Source of the DNA: an uncultured Clostridia bacterium
Lineage (GTDB): Bacteria > Bacillota > Clostridia > Oscillospirales > Acutalibacteraceae
Direction of reading: 5' to 3'
NCBI GenBank assembly: GCA_946493765.1
Contig: CAMMAZ010000024.1
Coordinates: 1 to 35,846 of the forward strand
Length of the DNA: 35,846 nucleotides
The position numbers and the translations under genes were made by a program. The number at the start of each line of letters is the position of its first letter. Positions within the stretch are counted from its first letter, which is position 1. Positions 8,077 through 15,571 of the stretch are shown here, in pieces. The notes beneath the pieces are model-generated. The model did no database searches and was not told where the DNA came from. It was given only the letters and a program-made list of their open reading frames with translations.

Positions 8077-8187
8077 TGCAAAATTACACATGATTGCATG
8101 TCACCACGCAGGGGTTGCGCCATTACCGTTTGCAGAACATGAAATGCTGAATGCCGGATAACAACAGATATTCGTTTTGTGTCTCAC
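8077..8187 (-). other. Short leader-like gap between cas7 and array 1
   Basis: These 111 bp hold no convincing gene. In typical I-C loci cas4, cas1 and cas2 lie between cas7 and the array; none of them, nor a recognisable remnant, is present. The piece nearest the array is where the leader should be. I see no clear -35/-10 pair, so array 1 may be read through from the cas operon. Confidence 0.5.
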
Positions 8188-9066
8188 TCATAGCATTTGC
8201 GTGACGCTGACGCCGTTTGGAATTTCGGATTGTGCGATGTGAATATCGTAATCCGAAAAACACCTTGGTGCGCTGTTTGTTACTTTTTTGACCTTGACAG
8301 CCTCAAAAAGCCGGTATGCCGGACAACAACCCAGTTGCGAATCGTGCTTAAACACGAATAATTTGCGCACAGACATTTTTCCTCTTGCTGCGGAATGGTC
8401 TGTTTCAAACATGTTTATCAGCGCATCCCAAAGCAGCGCCAGATCATCCTCGGAAAAACCGGTTGTTTTTTGGGCAAGATTAGCGGAAACATAGCCGTCC
8501 GCCCTGTAAACGGCATAGGGGACGATATATTTTCGCCCCATTTCTGTTTCTTTGTTTTTGGCGTCTTCCTCCGTTGTAATGGCGATGCGGGTAATGGAAA
8601 GCTCCTGCGGAATGATCGGATCCAGGCTTTTGGCAAACCCAATCTGCACAGGTCCTCTGACCTGTCCGCAATTGAGTTTAGCAGCCATAAAAGTGGTCAT
8701 GACCGCGCCGAATGTGCGGATATCATAGAAATTCTCACACATAAAATCGCGAATTTTCACATCGATCTCGCCCTTTTGCTTATTGGCTTCCTTTTCATCC
8801 ACACCCAGATAGGCATAGGCTTCCCGATCACTTCGATTGAGTGGCACATTGTCTTTGATATAGATGCGGTAGCCGGGGCATCCCTCTTTGACAACTTCGA
8901 CATAATTGCGAATTTTTCTTTTCAGACAGACATCTGTCACAATGCCGTATCCTGTTTCCGCATCGGTACGCGGCATATTGCCTGCGTCCGGATCCCCGTT
9001 TGGATTTCCGTTTTCCACTTCAAAAAAGACGGAAAACTCATATCTGTTTTCAATGACCTTGTTCAT
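8188..9066 (-). CDS. cas7: CRISPR-associated protein Cas7, type I-C (Csd2)
   Basis: The 292-residue protein is the backbone subunit of the I-C Cascade complex, of which several copies coat the crRNA spacer. Its N-terminus (RYEFSVFFEVENGNPNGDPDAGNMPRTD) and the later segment DIRTFGAVM...GQVRGPVQIGFAKSLDPI are diagnostic of the Csd2/Cas7 group. The start at 9066 is chosen because GGAGGAAC lies about 8 nt upstream; upstream in-frame codons would overlap cas8c. It begins 1 bp after the cas8c stop and closes the operon, with no cas4, cas1 or cas2 after it. Length and motifs look intact. Confidence 0.95.
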   Translation of the reverse strand: MNKVIENRYEFSVFFEVENGNPNGDPDAGNMPRTDAETGYGIVTDVCLKRKIRNYVEVVKEGCPGYRIYIKDNVPLNRSDREAYAYLGVDEKEANKQKGEIDVKIRDFMCENFYDIRTFGAVMTTFMAAKLNCGQVRGPVQIGFAKSLDPIIPQELSITRIAITTEEDAKNKETEMGRKYIVPYAVYRADGYVSANLAQKTTGFSEDDLALLWDALINMFETDHSAARGKMSVRKLFVFKHDSQLGCCPAYRLFEAVKVKKVTNSAPRCFSDYDIHIAQSEIPNGVSVTQML

Positions 9067-9067
9067 T

Positions 9068-9427
9068 TTATTGTTCCTCCTTTTTTCTGTATAACGCGTT
9101 TCTTTGATGATAATATCCAAGAATAAAAAGACCTTGCTCTTCAATATTCAACTGTTTCGGGAATGGGGGATCATTCACATTCAGTTTCTCTAAAACGCCG
9201 GCGATTTTCTTTTCAATCACATAACCATAATCGCTTTTGGACGTGTGATAGGTGGACAAGCGCAATAATGTCGGAAAAACATTGCCGGGTGTCGCCGCTG
9301 CAGCCGAAAAATATCTGTCGCGAATGGTTGTGGATGCGGATGTGGCATCCACCTGCGCTTTTTCAAGCAGTGCGAACAGGCGGCCGAGCGTGTAAGGGAC
9401 ATTGTTGCTATCTTCATTTAAAGACAC
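9068..9427 (-). CDS. cas11c: Cas11c small subunit from an internal start within cas8c
   Basis: Inside cas8c and in the same frame, a perfect AAGGAGG (complement of 9436-9442) is placed 8 nt before a GTG codon (9425-9427), followed by SLNEDSNNVPYTLGRLFALLEKAQ. Translation from it gives a 119-residue helical protein identical to the Cas8c C-terminus. Internal translation of a Cas11 small subunit from cas8c is established for type I-C systems, and the size fits. Such a strong ribosome binding site in the middle of a gene is unlikely by chance, but protein evidence is lacking here. Confidence 0.8.
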   Translation of the reverse strand: MSLNEDSNNVPYTLGRLFALLEKAQVDATSASTTIRDRYFSAAAATPGNVFPTLLRLSTYHTSKSDYGYVIEKKIAGVLEKLNVNDPPFPKQLNIEEQGLFILGYYHQRNALYRKKEEQ

Positions 9428-10852
9428 AGTTAAAACCTCCTTGTATTGCCCGGCATGCGGGCAGCGAATCAGATAAGCTTTGATAATGGCACATTTTCGA
9501 TGATTGACACGATGTTCCGCGCGAATCCGAATCAAAATAGATTGCAGCAGCTGAACAGGATAAGGACTTCCTTCCAAAATTGCGCGCATGACAGCGCCGG
9601 ACAATAAGGGGGAAGGCGTTTTGTTTTTGGCTTTGGATGAAACGGTTTCTCTAAGAAGCGTGTAAACCGAAAAGTTTTGGCGGTCGTTTTCAAACTGCGG
9701 TTCCAGCAGCAAATCCTGATGATGCTTCGCTGTTTTTTGCACAAATCCGCCCAGACTGTTTTGTTCAAACAAGCGGACAGACAACCGCGCGGCGTTGGGG
9801 GAGAGACCCAGAACATAAACCGAAATATCCGGGGAGATCCTTTCAAATCCCATCGCCGGATTTTTACCGGCGGCAATTGCACTGAAAATCCCTTTTACCA
9901 GATGGACTGCCGTTTCATCCCGCAAACGGTCGGTTTTTATTTGATCGGTTGGGATCGTGTCGGGATCGATCAGCATGGCCAGCAGATCCTGGCAGACAAC
10001 AGCCGTTTGATAATTTTCCGCAATTGCCCAGAAAACCATGGTCATATCGCCCAGAAAAAAGCGGTGTGCCGAATCGGCAAGCAGCGCGTTTAATGCCGTG
10101 CCGTAAGCAAATGCTGCCTGTTCGCTGACCGGCGCATTGCGTCCCTGGTCATCTTCGTGTCCGTAGGATTCATAGGCTTTTGCGTTGAAAGAGATCATTT
10201 GGCATCCCATGGATTGCCCGCCTTTGACACCCTTGATAGCGGGATGCAGCCTTACCGGAACACAGGCGTGGCCGGTAACAAGGCAGGGAAGGGAAGGTTC
10301 GTTTTGCGATTGTGCCGGCAAAGGCCACTTTTTGGCGAGAACCGGATATTCATGCAGATAGGTTTGCTGTCCGTCGATCCGGAAAACGAGATTGGCGCCT
10401 TTGCGCAGATCGGTCATACAAGGTTCAAGCAGCGGATGCGTCGCTGCCAAAGCGACATCCCAATGATCCAGAAAAGCCAGCAACGCCTTTGCTTCCGGCA
10501 GCGCACAGCCGTCCAGAAGTTTATGATGCAGTTGCTTGAATGCGATGAAACTTTTAACGCTTTGTTCCGGTTTACCTTTGCAGTCGAGTCCAAACACATA
10601 AGTTGCATTGTCAAATAAGTAATTAGGGTTGATGCCGCTGGAACGTTTAACAGGCTCCGGAACTTCCATTGATTGTGTCACTTCTCTTTCACCGGTTTTG
10701 TATTTTAGACAAACAAGATCTAAAAACACACCGGTGCCGGACAGCACGACCGCATAAGAAATTTTAGCCTGTCCGCGACCGCGTTTTGGAATGTTGCTTG
10801 TTTGATCTGCCGCGCAAATTTCATAATAGTCTGCAAGCGCTTGTAAAAGCAT
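9068..10852 (-). CDS. cas8c: CRISPR-associated protein Cas8c, type I-C large subunit (Csd1)
   Basis: The 594-residue product has the length and opening (LLQALADYYEIC..., then ISYAVVLSGTGVFLDL) of the Csd1/Cas8c family. It is the large subunit of the I-C Cascade, which recognises the PAM and helps open target DNA. Its start lies 4 bp after the cas5c stop, with GAGGTGATC just upstream, so the two are coupled. The C-terminal 119 codons carry their own ribosome binding site and start (see cas11c). No frameshift or premature stop is seen. The identification rests on family features plus gene order. Confidence 0.93.
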   Translation of the reverse strand: MLLQALADYYEICAADQTSNIPKRGRGQAKISYAVVLSGTGVFLDLVCLKYKTGEREVTQSMEVPEPVKRSSGINPNYLFDNATYVFGLDCKGKPEQSVKSFIAFKQLHHKLLDGCALPEAKALLAFLDHWDVALAATHPLLEPCMTDLRKGANLVFRIDGQQTYLHEYPVLAKKWPLPAQSQNEPSLPCLVTGHACVPVRLHPAIKGVKGGQSMGCQMISFNAKAYESYGHEDDQGRNAPVSEQAAFAYGTALNALLADSAHRFFLGDMTMVFWAIAENYQTAVVCQDLLAMLIDPDTIPTDQIKTDRLRDETAVHLVKGIFSAIAAGKNPAMGFERISPDISVYVLGLSPNAARLSVRLFEQNSLGGFVQKTAKHHQDLLLEPQFENDRQNFSVYTLLRETVSSKAKNKTPSPLLSGAVMRAILEGSPYPVQLLQSILIRIRAEHRVNHRKCAIIKAYLIRCPHAGQYKEVLTVSLNEDSNNVPYTLGRLFALLEKAQVDATSASTTIRDRYFSAAAATPGNVFPTLLRLSTYHTSKSDYGYVIEKKIAGVLEKLNVNDPPFPKQLNIEEQGLFILGYYHQRNALYRKKEEQ

Positions 10853-10856
10853 GTGA

Positions 10857-11522
10857 TCACCTCACTTTTTCTATTGCATGTAGATCGATGATGCCATTGG
10901 TCATTTTGGCACGAAAGAAAATTGGGGAAATGTTGTTCGGATCGGAAAAGTCCATATCATATAACATGAATCCGAGATCTTTTTCCCCCACAAGCTGGCT
11001 TTGCGGCACAGGCTCGTCTTCCTCCAGCAGCCGGAATTTTGCGGGAAATTCACGACAGCCGAAATAAGGCTGATGATAACACTGCCCGTTTCGCAGCCTG
11101 CGCAGCAAAATGTTATAATGCTTTTTGGGGTTGTCTGCTTGGCCTGCGGCGGCTGTCATTTCAAAGTGTGCTTCGATGACATAACAAACGTCCCGTAGCA
11201 GCAGGGAAGCACGCTGCTGAATGTGTTGACTGGTATAAAGGCACTCTTTTGCATTTTTTTGACCTTCCATCAACGCCTTGCAGTTCTTTTTCCCCAGTTT
11301 TTCACTGACCTCGTTGCGCCGGACATTCATAAAACGCGGCGGATGCAGCACATGGATTTTGTCGATTATGTAGCATATGGCCGGTTTCCAGAAAATCGCC
11401 TCCAAAAGACCTCTGGCAGCGCTGGGGGTCATCACATCGTAAGACACACGTTCCACCTTGAATTCGGGGCGCGAGAACAAAGCGTAATCGCCCCAGAACA
11501 TCACTTTAACACCGTAACCCAT
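10857..11522 (-). CDS. cas5c: CRISPR-associated protein Cas5c, type I-C crRNA endonuclease (Csd5)
   Basis: The 221-residue protein begins GYGVKVMFWGDYALFSRPEFKVERVSYDVMTPSAARGLLEAIFWKP, the standard N-terminal ferredoxin-like fold of I-C Cas5. In this subtype Cas5 replaces Cas6: it cuts the repeat at the base of its hairpin and stays on the 5' handle. The ATG at 11522 is chosen because GGAGGTG lies about 5 nt upstream; the in-frame ATG at 11543 would overlap cas3. The start lies 14 bp after the cas3 stop. It is the enzyme that would have to accept the variant stems of array 2. Confidence 0.95.
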   Translation of the reverse strand: MGYGVKVMFWGDYALFSRPEFKVERVSYDVMTPSAARGLLEAIFWKPAICYIIDKIHVLHPPRFMNVRRNEVSEKLGKKNCKALMEGQKNAKECLYTSQHIQQRASLLLRDVCYVIEAHFEMTAAAGQADNPKKHYNILLRRLRNGQCYHQPYFGCREFPAKFRLLEEDEPVPQSQLVGEKDLGFMLYDMDFSDPNNISPIFFRAKMTNGIIDLHAIEKVR

Positions 11523-11536
11523 TTTTTCACCTCCTG

Positions 11537-13747
11537 TCAGCAAAAAATTGCCATTCCCGACGCGGACTGAACAGTCAGACCGGTATCGGGACTGTAATCG
11601 GTAAGAGAACGCAGCAGATAAATATCCTGTAATCCGACAACTGGATCAATTTGACCGGCACACAGCAGCCTGTTTTTCTCCTGTTCATAAACCTGAACGG
11701 AAAAAACCTGCAGCCTGCGCAGGTAGCCGGTTTTATATTCGGCGTGTTTCAAGTTGTCCAGCAGTGTTATCGCGTCTGCATCATAGGGAATGATAACGGT
11801 AAATTGCGATTGATCGATCAAACGAAAATCATCTGCAATATCGGCAAAATCAAAGTTGAACAGCGTGTCAAACGCGGTGTGGGGATCAAACGACGCGGGA
11901 AACCCTTTGTCTAATCTTGAAACGATGTTTTTTCGGTCCAGACCGTTTGTGCCTTCACCATGATATAAGATTTCAAAATAGCTTTGTATTGCTTCCTTGC
12001 CGGTGATATCTGTATGTTGCCTGCACACTTCGTCAAGTGCCGCCACGCGTCGGCGGTGATCCGGGTCGCGCAGCATATATTCTGCATCCGGTTCAAAAAC
12101 ATGAACCTTTCCCGGAACTTTCATTTTTCCTTCGCGATTGCACCGGCCGGCAGACTGGAGAATACTGTCCAGTCCGGTTTTTGCGCGATAAACAATCGGA
12201 AAATCCACATCCACACCGGCTTCGATCAGCTGTGTTGCGATGACTTTGCAGGATTGCTGCTCTTTTAAGCATTTTTTGATTTTTGCAATGATCAATTTTC
12301 TATGCTTTGGACACATGGAAGTTGTTAAATGAAACACATTTTTACCGTGCAATGTTTCAAAAAGCGTTTTGGCATGTTTTTTGGTGTTGACGATCACAAG
12401 GCACTGTTCATGTCCGCGAACTTCATTGAGCAGTTGGATGTTGTTTAACGGACCACGTCGTATGATTTGAACACGCTTAAAAATATGCGATTCTTTTGCA
12501 GATAGACTGCAGATTTCATGAATCGGGGTTTGAAATCTTTTGCAGAGATTTGAAACGGCAGGCTGCGTTGCGCTGCAAAGCACGGCGGAACAGTTATAAT
12601 TTTGGATCAGTTCGCTCACGGCGCGCAAACAGGGTTTGAGATATTCCACCGGGATCATTTGTACCTCGTCGAACACAATGACACTGCCTGCAATATTATG
12701 CAGCTTTCTGCAGCGAGAAGGTTTATTAGAAAACAAAGACTCAAAAAACTGCACATTAGTCGTGACAACAACCGGCATGTCCCAGTTTTCACAGGCCAAC
12801 TTTTTCATGTTGGCAAGGTAGTCGCTGTTAGCGTCAAAATCATAATTGGAATGGTGCTCGAGCACAGCATCTTCCCCTAAAACCTCCATGAAAACGGCTG
12901 CATTTTGTTCGATAATCGAGGTGTATGGGATCACATAAACGATGCGTCGCAGATGATGCCGCTGCAGGTGGTGCAGTGCAAAAGACAGAGAGGAAAGTGT
13001 TTTGCCCGCCCCGGTCGGAACAGTCAATGAAAATAACCCTCTGTCCAGCTGCGCCGCTTTTTCACAAGCAGATCTGATCGCGTTGCGGGCGTGAAAAAGT
13101 TCGGGATTTTCACGGGACGGCTTGAATATTTTAAACCGCTGGTGCAGTCGTTCGAGCAGAATTTGAAAGTCAACATGCATGCCGGCGCGGACGGGAGCGT
13201 TTTGCATAAAGCTTTCTGTGTCTAAAAAATCCGCGTCTGTCAAACAGGAAAACAGCATGCGAATGAAAAAGGCAAAAACAAAGCCGTTATCCTTGCCCGC
13301 ATCTATTTTCAGATTCGGCGGCTGTGTTGGGAGAGGATAGGTCTTGCAAGTATCCCCAAAACCGGTGTAGTCGGGAACCGTTCTGGAATTGAGCCGGCCA
13401 TATAGTGTGCCGTCGTTTTCCGAAGCGGGACTGCCTGCATTCATCAGCCCTGCATGATGTCCCGCAATGCAATAGGCCAGCATTTTCGCAAACGGTAATT
13501 TTGTTTGACATAAGATTTGTGCACCGGCGGTCGTGTGATCGCAGGCAGGACCGCCAAGTAATCGTTGCTGAAAAGCGTCAGAACACTTTCCGGCGTCGTG
13601 ATTGCCGGCGATACACATGGCGTATTCCGCAGCATGAAAATTTTCCGCAAAGGATGCTGCTAAAGCGGCTGTGCCGTTGTGATGTGCTGCAACCGGCTGC
13701 TTTCGACCGTCTTCTGCAATATGTGCTAAACACGTGGAATTTTCCAA
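11537..13747 (-). CDS. cas3: CRISPR-associated nuclease-helicase Cas3 with N-terminal HD domain
   Basis: The 736-residue protein joins an HD nuclease (His9, His22, the HD pair at about 50-51 in GNHDAGK, and DHTTAGA near 70) to an SF2 helicase: Walker A PTGAGKT (about 246-250), motif II DEVQ (about 360-363), SAT (about 392) and motif VI QSAGRCNREGK. It is recruited by Cascade to nick and degrade target DNA. The start is probably TTG 13747: GGAGG (13756-13760) lies 8 nt upstream of it, whereas the more distal GTG at 13754-13756 overlaps that ribosome binding site. It is the first gene of the cas operon. All catalytic motifs appear present. Confidence 0.95.
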   Translation of the reverse strand: MENSTCLAHIAEDGRKQPVAAHHNGTAALAASFAENFHAAEYAMCIAGNHDAGKCSDAFQQRLLGGPACDHTTAGAQILCQTKLPFAKMLAYCIAGHHAGLMNAGSPASENDGTLYGRLNSRTVPDYTGFGDTCKTYPLPTQPPNLKIDAGKDNGFVFAFFIRMLFSCLTDADFLDTESFMQNAPVRAGMHVDFQILLERLHQRFKIFKPSRENPELFHARNAIRSACEKAAQLDRGLFSLTVPTGAGKTLSSLSFALHHLQRHHLRRIVYVIPYTSIIEQNAAVFMEVLGEDAVLEHHSNYDFDANSDYLANMKKLACENWDMPVVVTTNVQFFESLFSNKPSRCRKLHNIAGSVIVFDEVQMIPVEYLKPCLRAVSELIQNYNCSAVLCSATQPAVSNLCKRFQTPIHEICSLSAKESHIFKRVQIIRRGPLNNIQLLNEVRGHEQCLVIVNTKKHAKTLFETLHGKNVFHLTTSMCPKHRKLIIAKIKKCLKEQQSCKVIATQLIEAGVDVDFPIVYRAKTGLDSILQSAGRCNREGKMKVPGKVHVFEPDAEYMLRDPDHRRRVAALDEVCRQHTDITGKEAIQSYFEILYHGEGTNGLDRKNIVSRLDKGFPASFDPHTAFDTLFNFDFADIADDFRLIDQSQFTVIIPYDADAITLLDNLKHAEYKTGYLRRLQVFSVQVYEQEKNRLLCAGQIDPVVGLQDIYLLRSLTDYSPDTGLTVQSASGMAIFC

Positions 13748-13779
13748 ATTTTTCACCTCCTTTTTATATAAATTACCAT

Positions 13780-13808
13780 ATTATAAAATAGAAGTCAAAG
13801 TATTTTAA
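13780..13808 (-). promoter_or_regulatory. Probable cas operon promoter
   Basis: On the minus strand a perfect TATAAT (complement of 13780-13785) is preceded at 17 nt by TTAAAA (13803-13808), four of six bases matching -35. The predicted transcript would start only about 25 nt before cas3. A TTGACT at 13793-13798 is an alternative -35 but pairs only with a poor -10. Confidence 0.55.
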
Positions 13809-13860
13809 AAAAACAAGATAAAAATAGGCGAAGTGCATAATTTTCTACGTTCGAAATTGT

Positions 13861-13890
13861 GTAATAAGTGAATAAAATTCACATTATTAC
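13861..13890. repeat. 30-bp inverted repeat upstream of the cas promoter
   Basis: GTAATAAGTGAAT (13861-13873) is complementary to 13877-13890 except for a single unpaired A, with a 3-nt centre. It lies about 55 bp upstream of the -35 of the cas promoter and beside the array 2 terminator. There is no T-run, so a protein operator is more likely than a terminator; the inner TGTGAA...TTCACT resembles half sites of CRP/FNR-type regulators, though with a 7-nt rather than 6-nt centre. Confidence 0.5.
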
Positions 13891-13893
13891 ATG

Positions 13894-13922
13894 AAAAAAG
13901 AGGACGGAAACGTCCGTCCTCT
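13894..13922 (-). terminator. Terminator at the downstream end of array 2
   Basis: AGAGGACG (13899-13906) pairs with CGTCCTCT (13915-13922); on the minus strand it is followed by a run of T (complement of 13894-13899). It would stop transcripts coming from array 2 before they enter the cas promoter. Array 1 has a comparable GC-rich hairpin in the same relative place. Confidence 0.7.
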
Positions 13923-13968
13923 CATGTGTTTCCCCTGCGTTGTGCATGCCAATGTTGTCTGCACATGC

Positions 13969-14594
13969 GCGATGGGGGCGACAGGTTGTGCAAAACCTGC
14001 CAAACGCCTTGGATACTTGATTTCAATCCACGCTTCCTGTGTGGGAAGCGACGCAAAACTGATGACAATGCCACCCGCCAATGTCAGATTTTAATCCACA
14101 TCCAGTGCGGGAACACACTGCGGTGTTCAGAACCTCGAAAATGCACTCGAGACGTGATTTCAATCCACACTTCCCTGGGTGGGAAGCGACAATTCTGTAT
14201 AGCCATAATGAAAAATCCGACCGATATTGCAATTCACACCCGCATATGCGAGCGACATCTCATAGAGGGCTACGGCAACGACAATCCAGGCGCATTTCAA
14301 TCCACGCTTTCACACAGAAAGCGACGGCGTGACAACAGCCTTTGCCAGAGCGAAGCGAATGTTTCAACCCACGCATTCCCGTATGGGGCGCGACGCTTCG
14401 GGAACTGGAAGCGGCAAAGACTGAATAGATTTCAATCCCCGCGTCCGCGTGGGGCGCGACTGCCTGCCAACAACGACCCGGTTTCTGCATTCCTATTTCA
14501 ATCCACGCGACCTGTGTGGGTTGCGACCAACATGGCAAAAGCAAAATCGCGCGGCAACGGGATTTCAATCCACGCAAGCGGCAACGGCGAATTG
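13969..14594 (-). CRISPR. CRISPR array 2, degenerate type I-C repeats with variable stems
   Basis: Nine repeats of 31-34 bp start at 14020, 14088, 14157, 14226, 14294, 14361, 14429, 14495 and 14562; a half repeat lies at 13969-13982. Spacers are 34-37 bp, so periodicity is intact. The outer sequence (ATTTCAATCCAC on plus, GCGAC at the other end) is mostly kept, but the stem differs: CGCTTCC/GGAAGCG at 14020, CGCTTTC/GAAAGCG at 14294, CGCGACC/GGTTGCG at 14495, a self-complementary CGCATATGCG at 14241, and the array 1 type at 14361 and 14429. The copies at 14088 and 14226 are the most decayed. The rightmost copy keeps only its first half and ends about 15 bp before the transporter stop codon, so no leader remains. 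Direction is as in array 1. Confidence 0.9.
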
Positions 14595-14608
14595 CCTGCA
14601 GTGGGCGG

Positions 14609-15532
14609 TCATCCCTCTGCCAGACCTTCTGCAACGCCCATTAAAACGATGCCGCAAACGATCACTGCGATCGCAATATATTTCGGGATGCTGAGCTTTT
14701 CCTTGAGCAATATTCTGGACAGCAGCAGCGAAACGACGCAGTAGGAAGAAACGATCGGCGCTGTGATCACGCCGTTGCCTCCGATGATAAAGACATAGAA
14801 AAACTGACCGGCCGTTTCGGAAATCGCGGCTGCGTATCTTGTTTTTTCCCGTTTGATGAAAAACTGTTCGTGCTTGACAAATACCATATAGACAAAACAG
14901 ACGATCGCCACGATCAGAAAGGTGAATTCATAGGCAAGCAGACCCTGGTCTTCTGTTAAGAATCCGTTGGCTTCATCCAGGAAAATATCGTCCAAGAAGG
15001 TCCCCATGGCGTCCAGCACACAGTAGATCAACGGAAAGATGATCGCGATAAAGCCAAATTGATATTTTTTATCGACTGTTTGCCCTGCAAGCTTGCGCGC
15101 TTTGGTTTCATCCCGCTTTTCCAAAACAGACAGTGCAAAAACGCCGACGCACAAGATAACGATGGAGATCGCAGACAGAACACCCGGCCGATCACCCAAA
15201 AACAAAATGCACATGATGGCCACGGCAGCCCCCGAGGAATTTTGAATCGGGGAAGAGATGGACAGTTCCAGATACCGCAGACCGAAATAACCGGCGATCA
15301 TGCTGACGATATAGAAAAAGGAAACCGGCAGGTAGGTGAAGATATGTAACGGCGTGAAGCCGATATCCGGATTGAGCGCCCAATAGATAAAACCATGGAT
15401 GCCCATCACAAAACCGACGGCAATGGCAATGCGCAGATGCGTGTTGGTGTCCTTAGCGTCGGAACCTTTTTTGTAAAACAGATCGGCAAGACCCCAGAAA
15501 AACGTACATAATAATGCGAAAACAAACCACAT
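14609..15532 (-). CDS. EamA/DMT-family transporter
   Basis: The 307-residue protein has about ten hydrophobic segments in two halves, as in drug/metabolite transporters of the EamA family: it opens FALLCTFFWGLADLFYKKGSD, and the second half includes PIVSSYCVVSLLLSRILLKEKLSIPKYIAIAVIVCGIVLMG, the usual ending. It would sit in the cytoplasmic membrane and export or import a small metabolite; the substrate cannot be told. It begins 39 bp downstream of asnS on the same strand with no terminator between, so the two probably share a transcript. Its stop codon is about 15 bp from array 2, which may therefore be read through from here. Confidence 0.85.
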   Translation of the reverse strand: MWFVFALLCTFFWGLADLFYKKGSDAKDTNTHLRIAIAVGFVMGIHGFIYWALNPDIGFTPLHIFTYLPVSFFYIVSMIAGYFGLRYLELSISSPIQNSSGAAVAIMCILFLGDRPGVLSAISIVILCVGVFALSVLEKRDETKARKLAGQTVDKKYQFGFIAIIFPLIYCVLDAMGTFLDDIFLDEANGFLTEDQGLLAYEFTFLIVAIVCFVYMVFVKHEQFFIKREKTRYAAAISETAGQFFYVFIIGGNGVITAPIVSSYCVVSLLLSRILLKEKLSIPKYIAIAVIVCGIVLMGVAEGLAEG

Positions 15533-15571
15533 ATTCTTTTTTCAAATCCTTTTCTTTTACATTATTTTTTA

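Noticed and set aside
8077-8187. Possible remnant of cas2 or a decayed extra repeat (CCACGC...GCGCC near 8103-8121)
   Set aside because: The spacing (about 21 bp) does not match the array, the similarity is confined to a few bases, and no frame gives a Cas2-like end.
8395-9126. 243-codon plus-strand open frame opposite cas7
   Set aside because: Antisense to a firmly identified Cas7; a possible anti-CRISPR or antisense gene was considered but it has no supporting signal.
13761-13890. Seed match of array 2 spacers to the cas promoter
   Set aside because: Comparing spacer starts with sequences after TTC on both strands by eye gave no convincing run of matches; a proper search would be needed.
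13926-14744. 272-codon open frame on plus through array 2
   Set aside because: It translates repeats and spacers and runs antisense into the EamA-type gene; no ribosome binding site or protein family.
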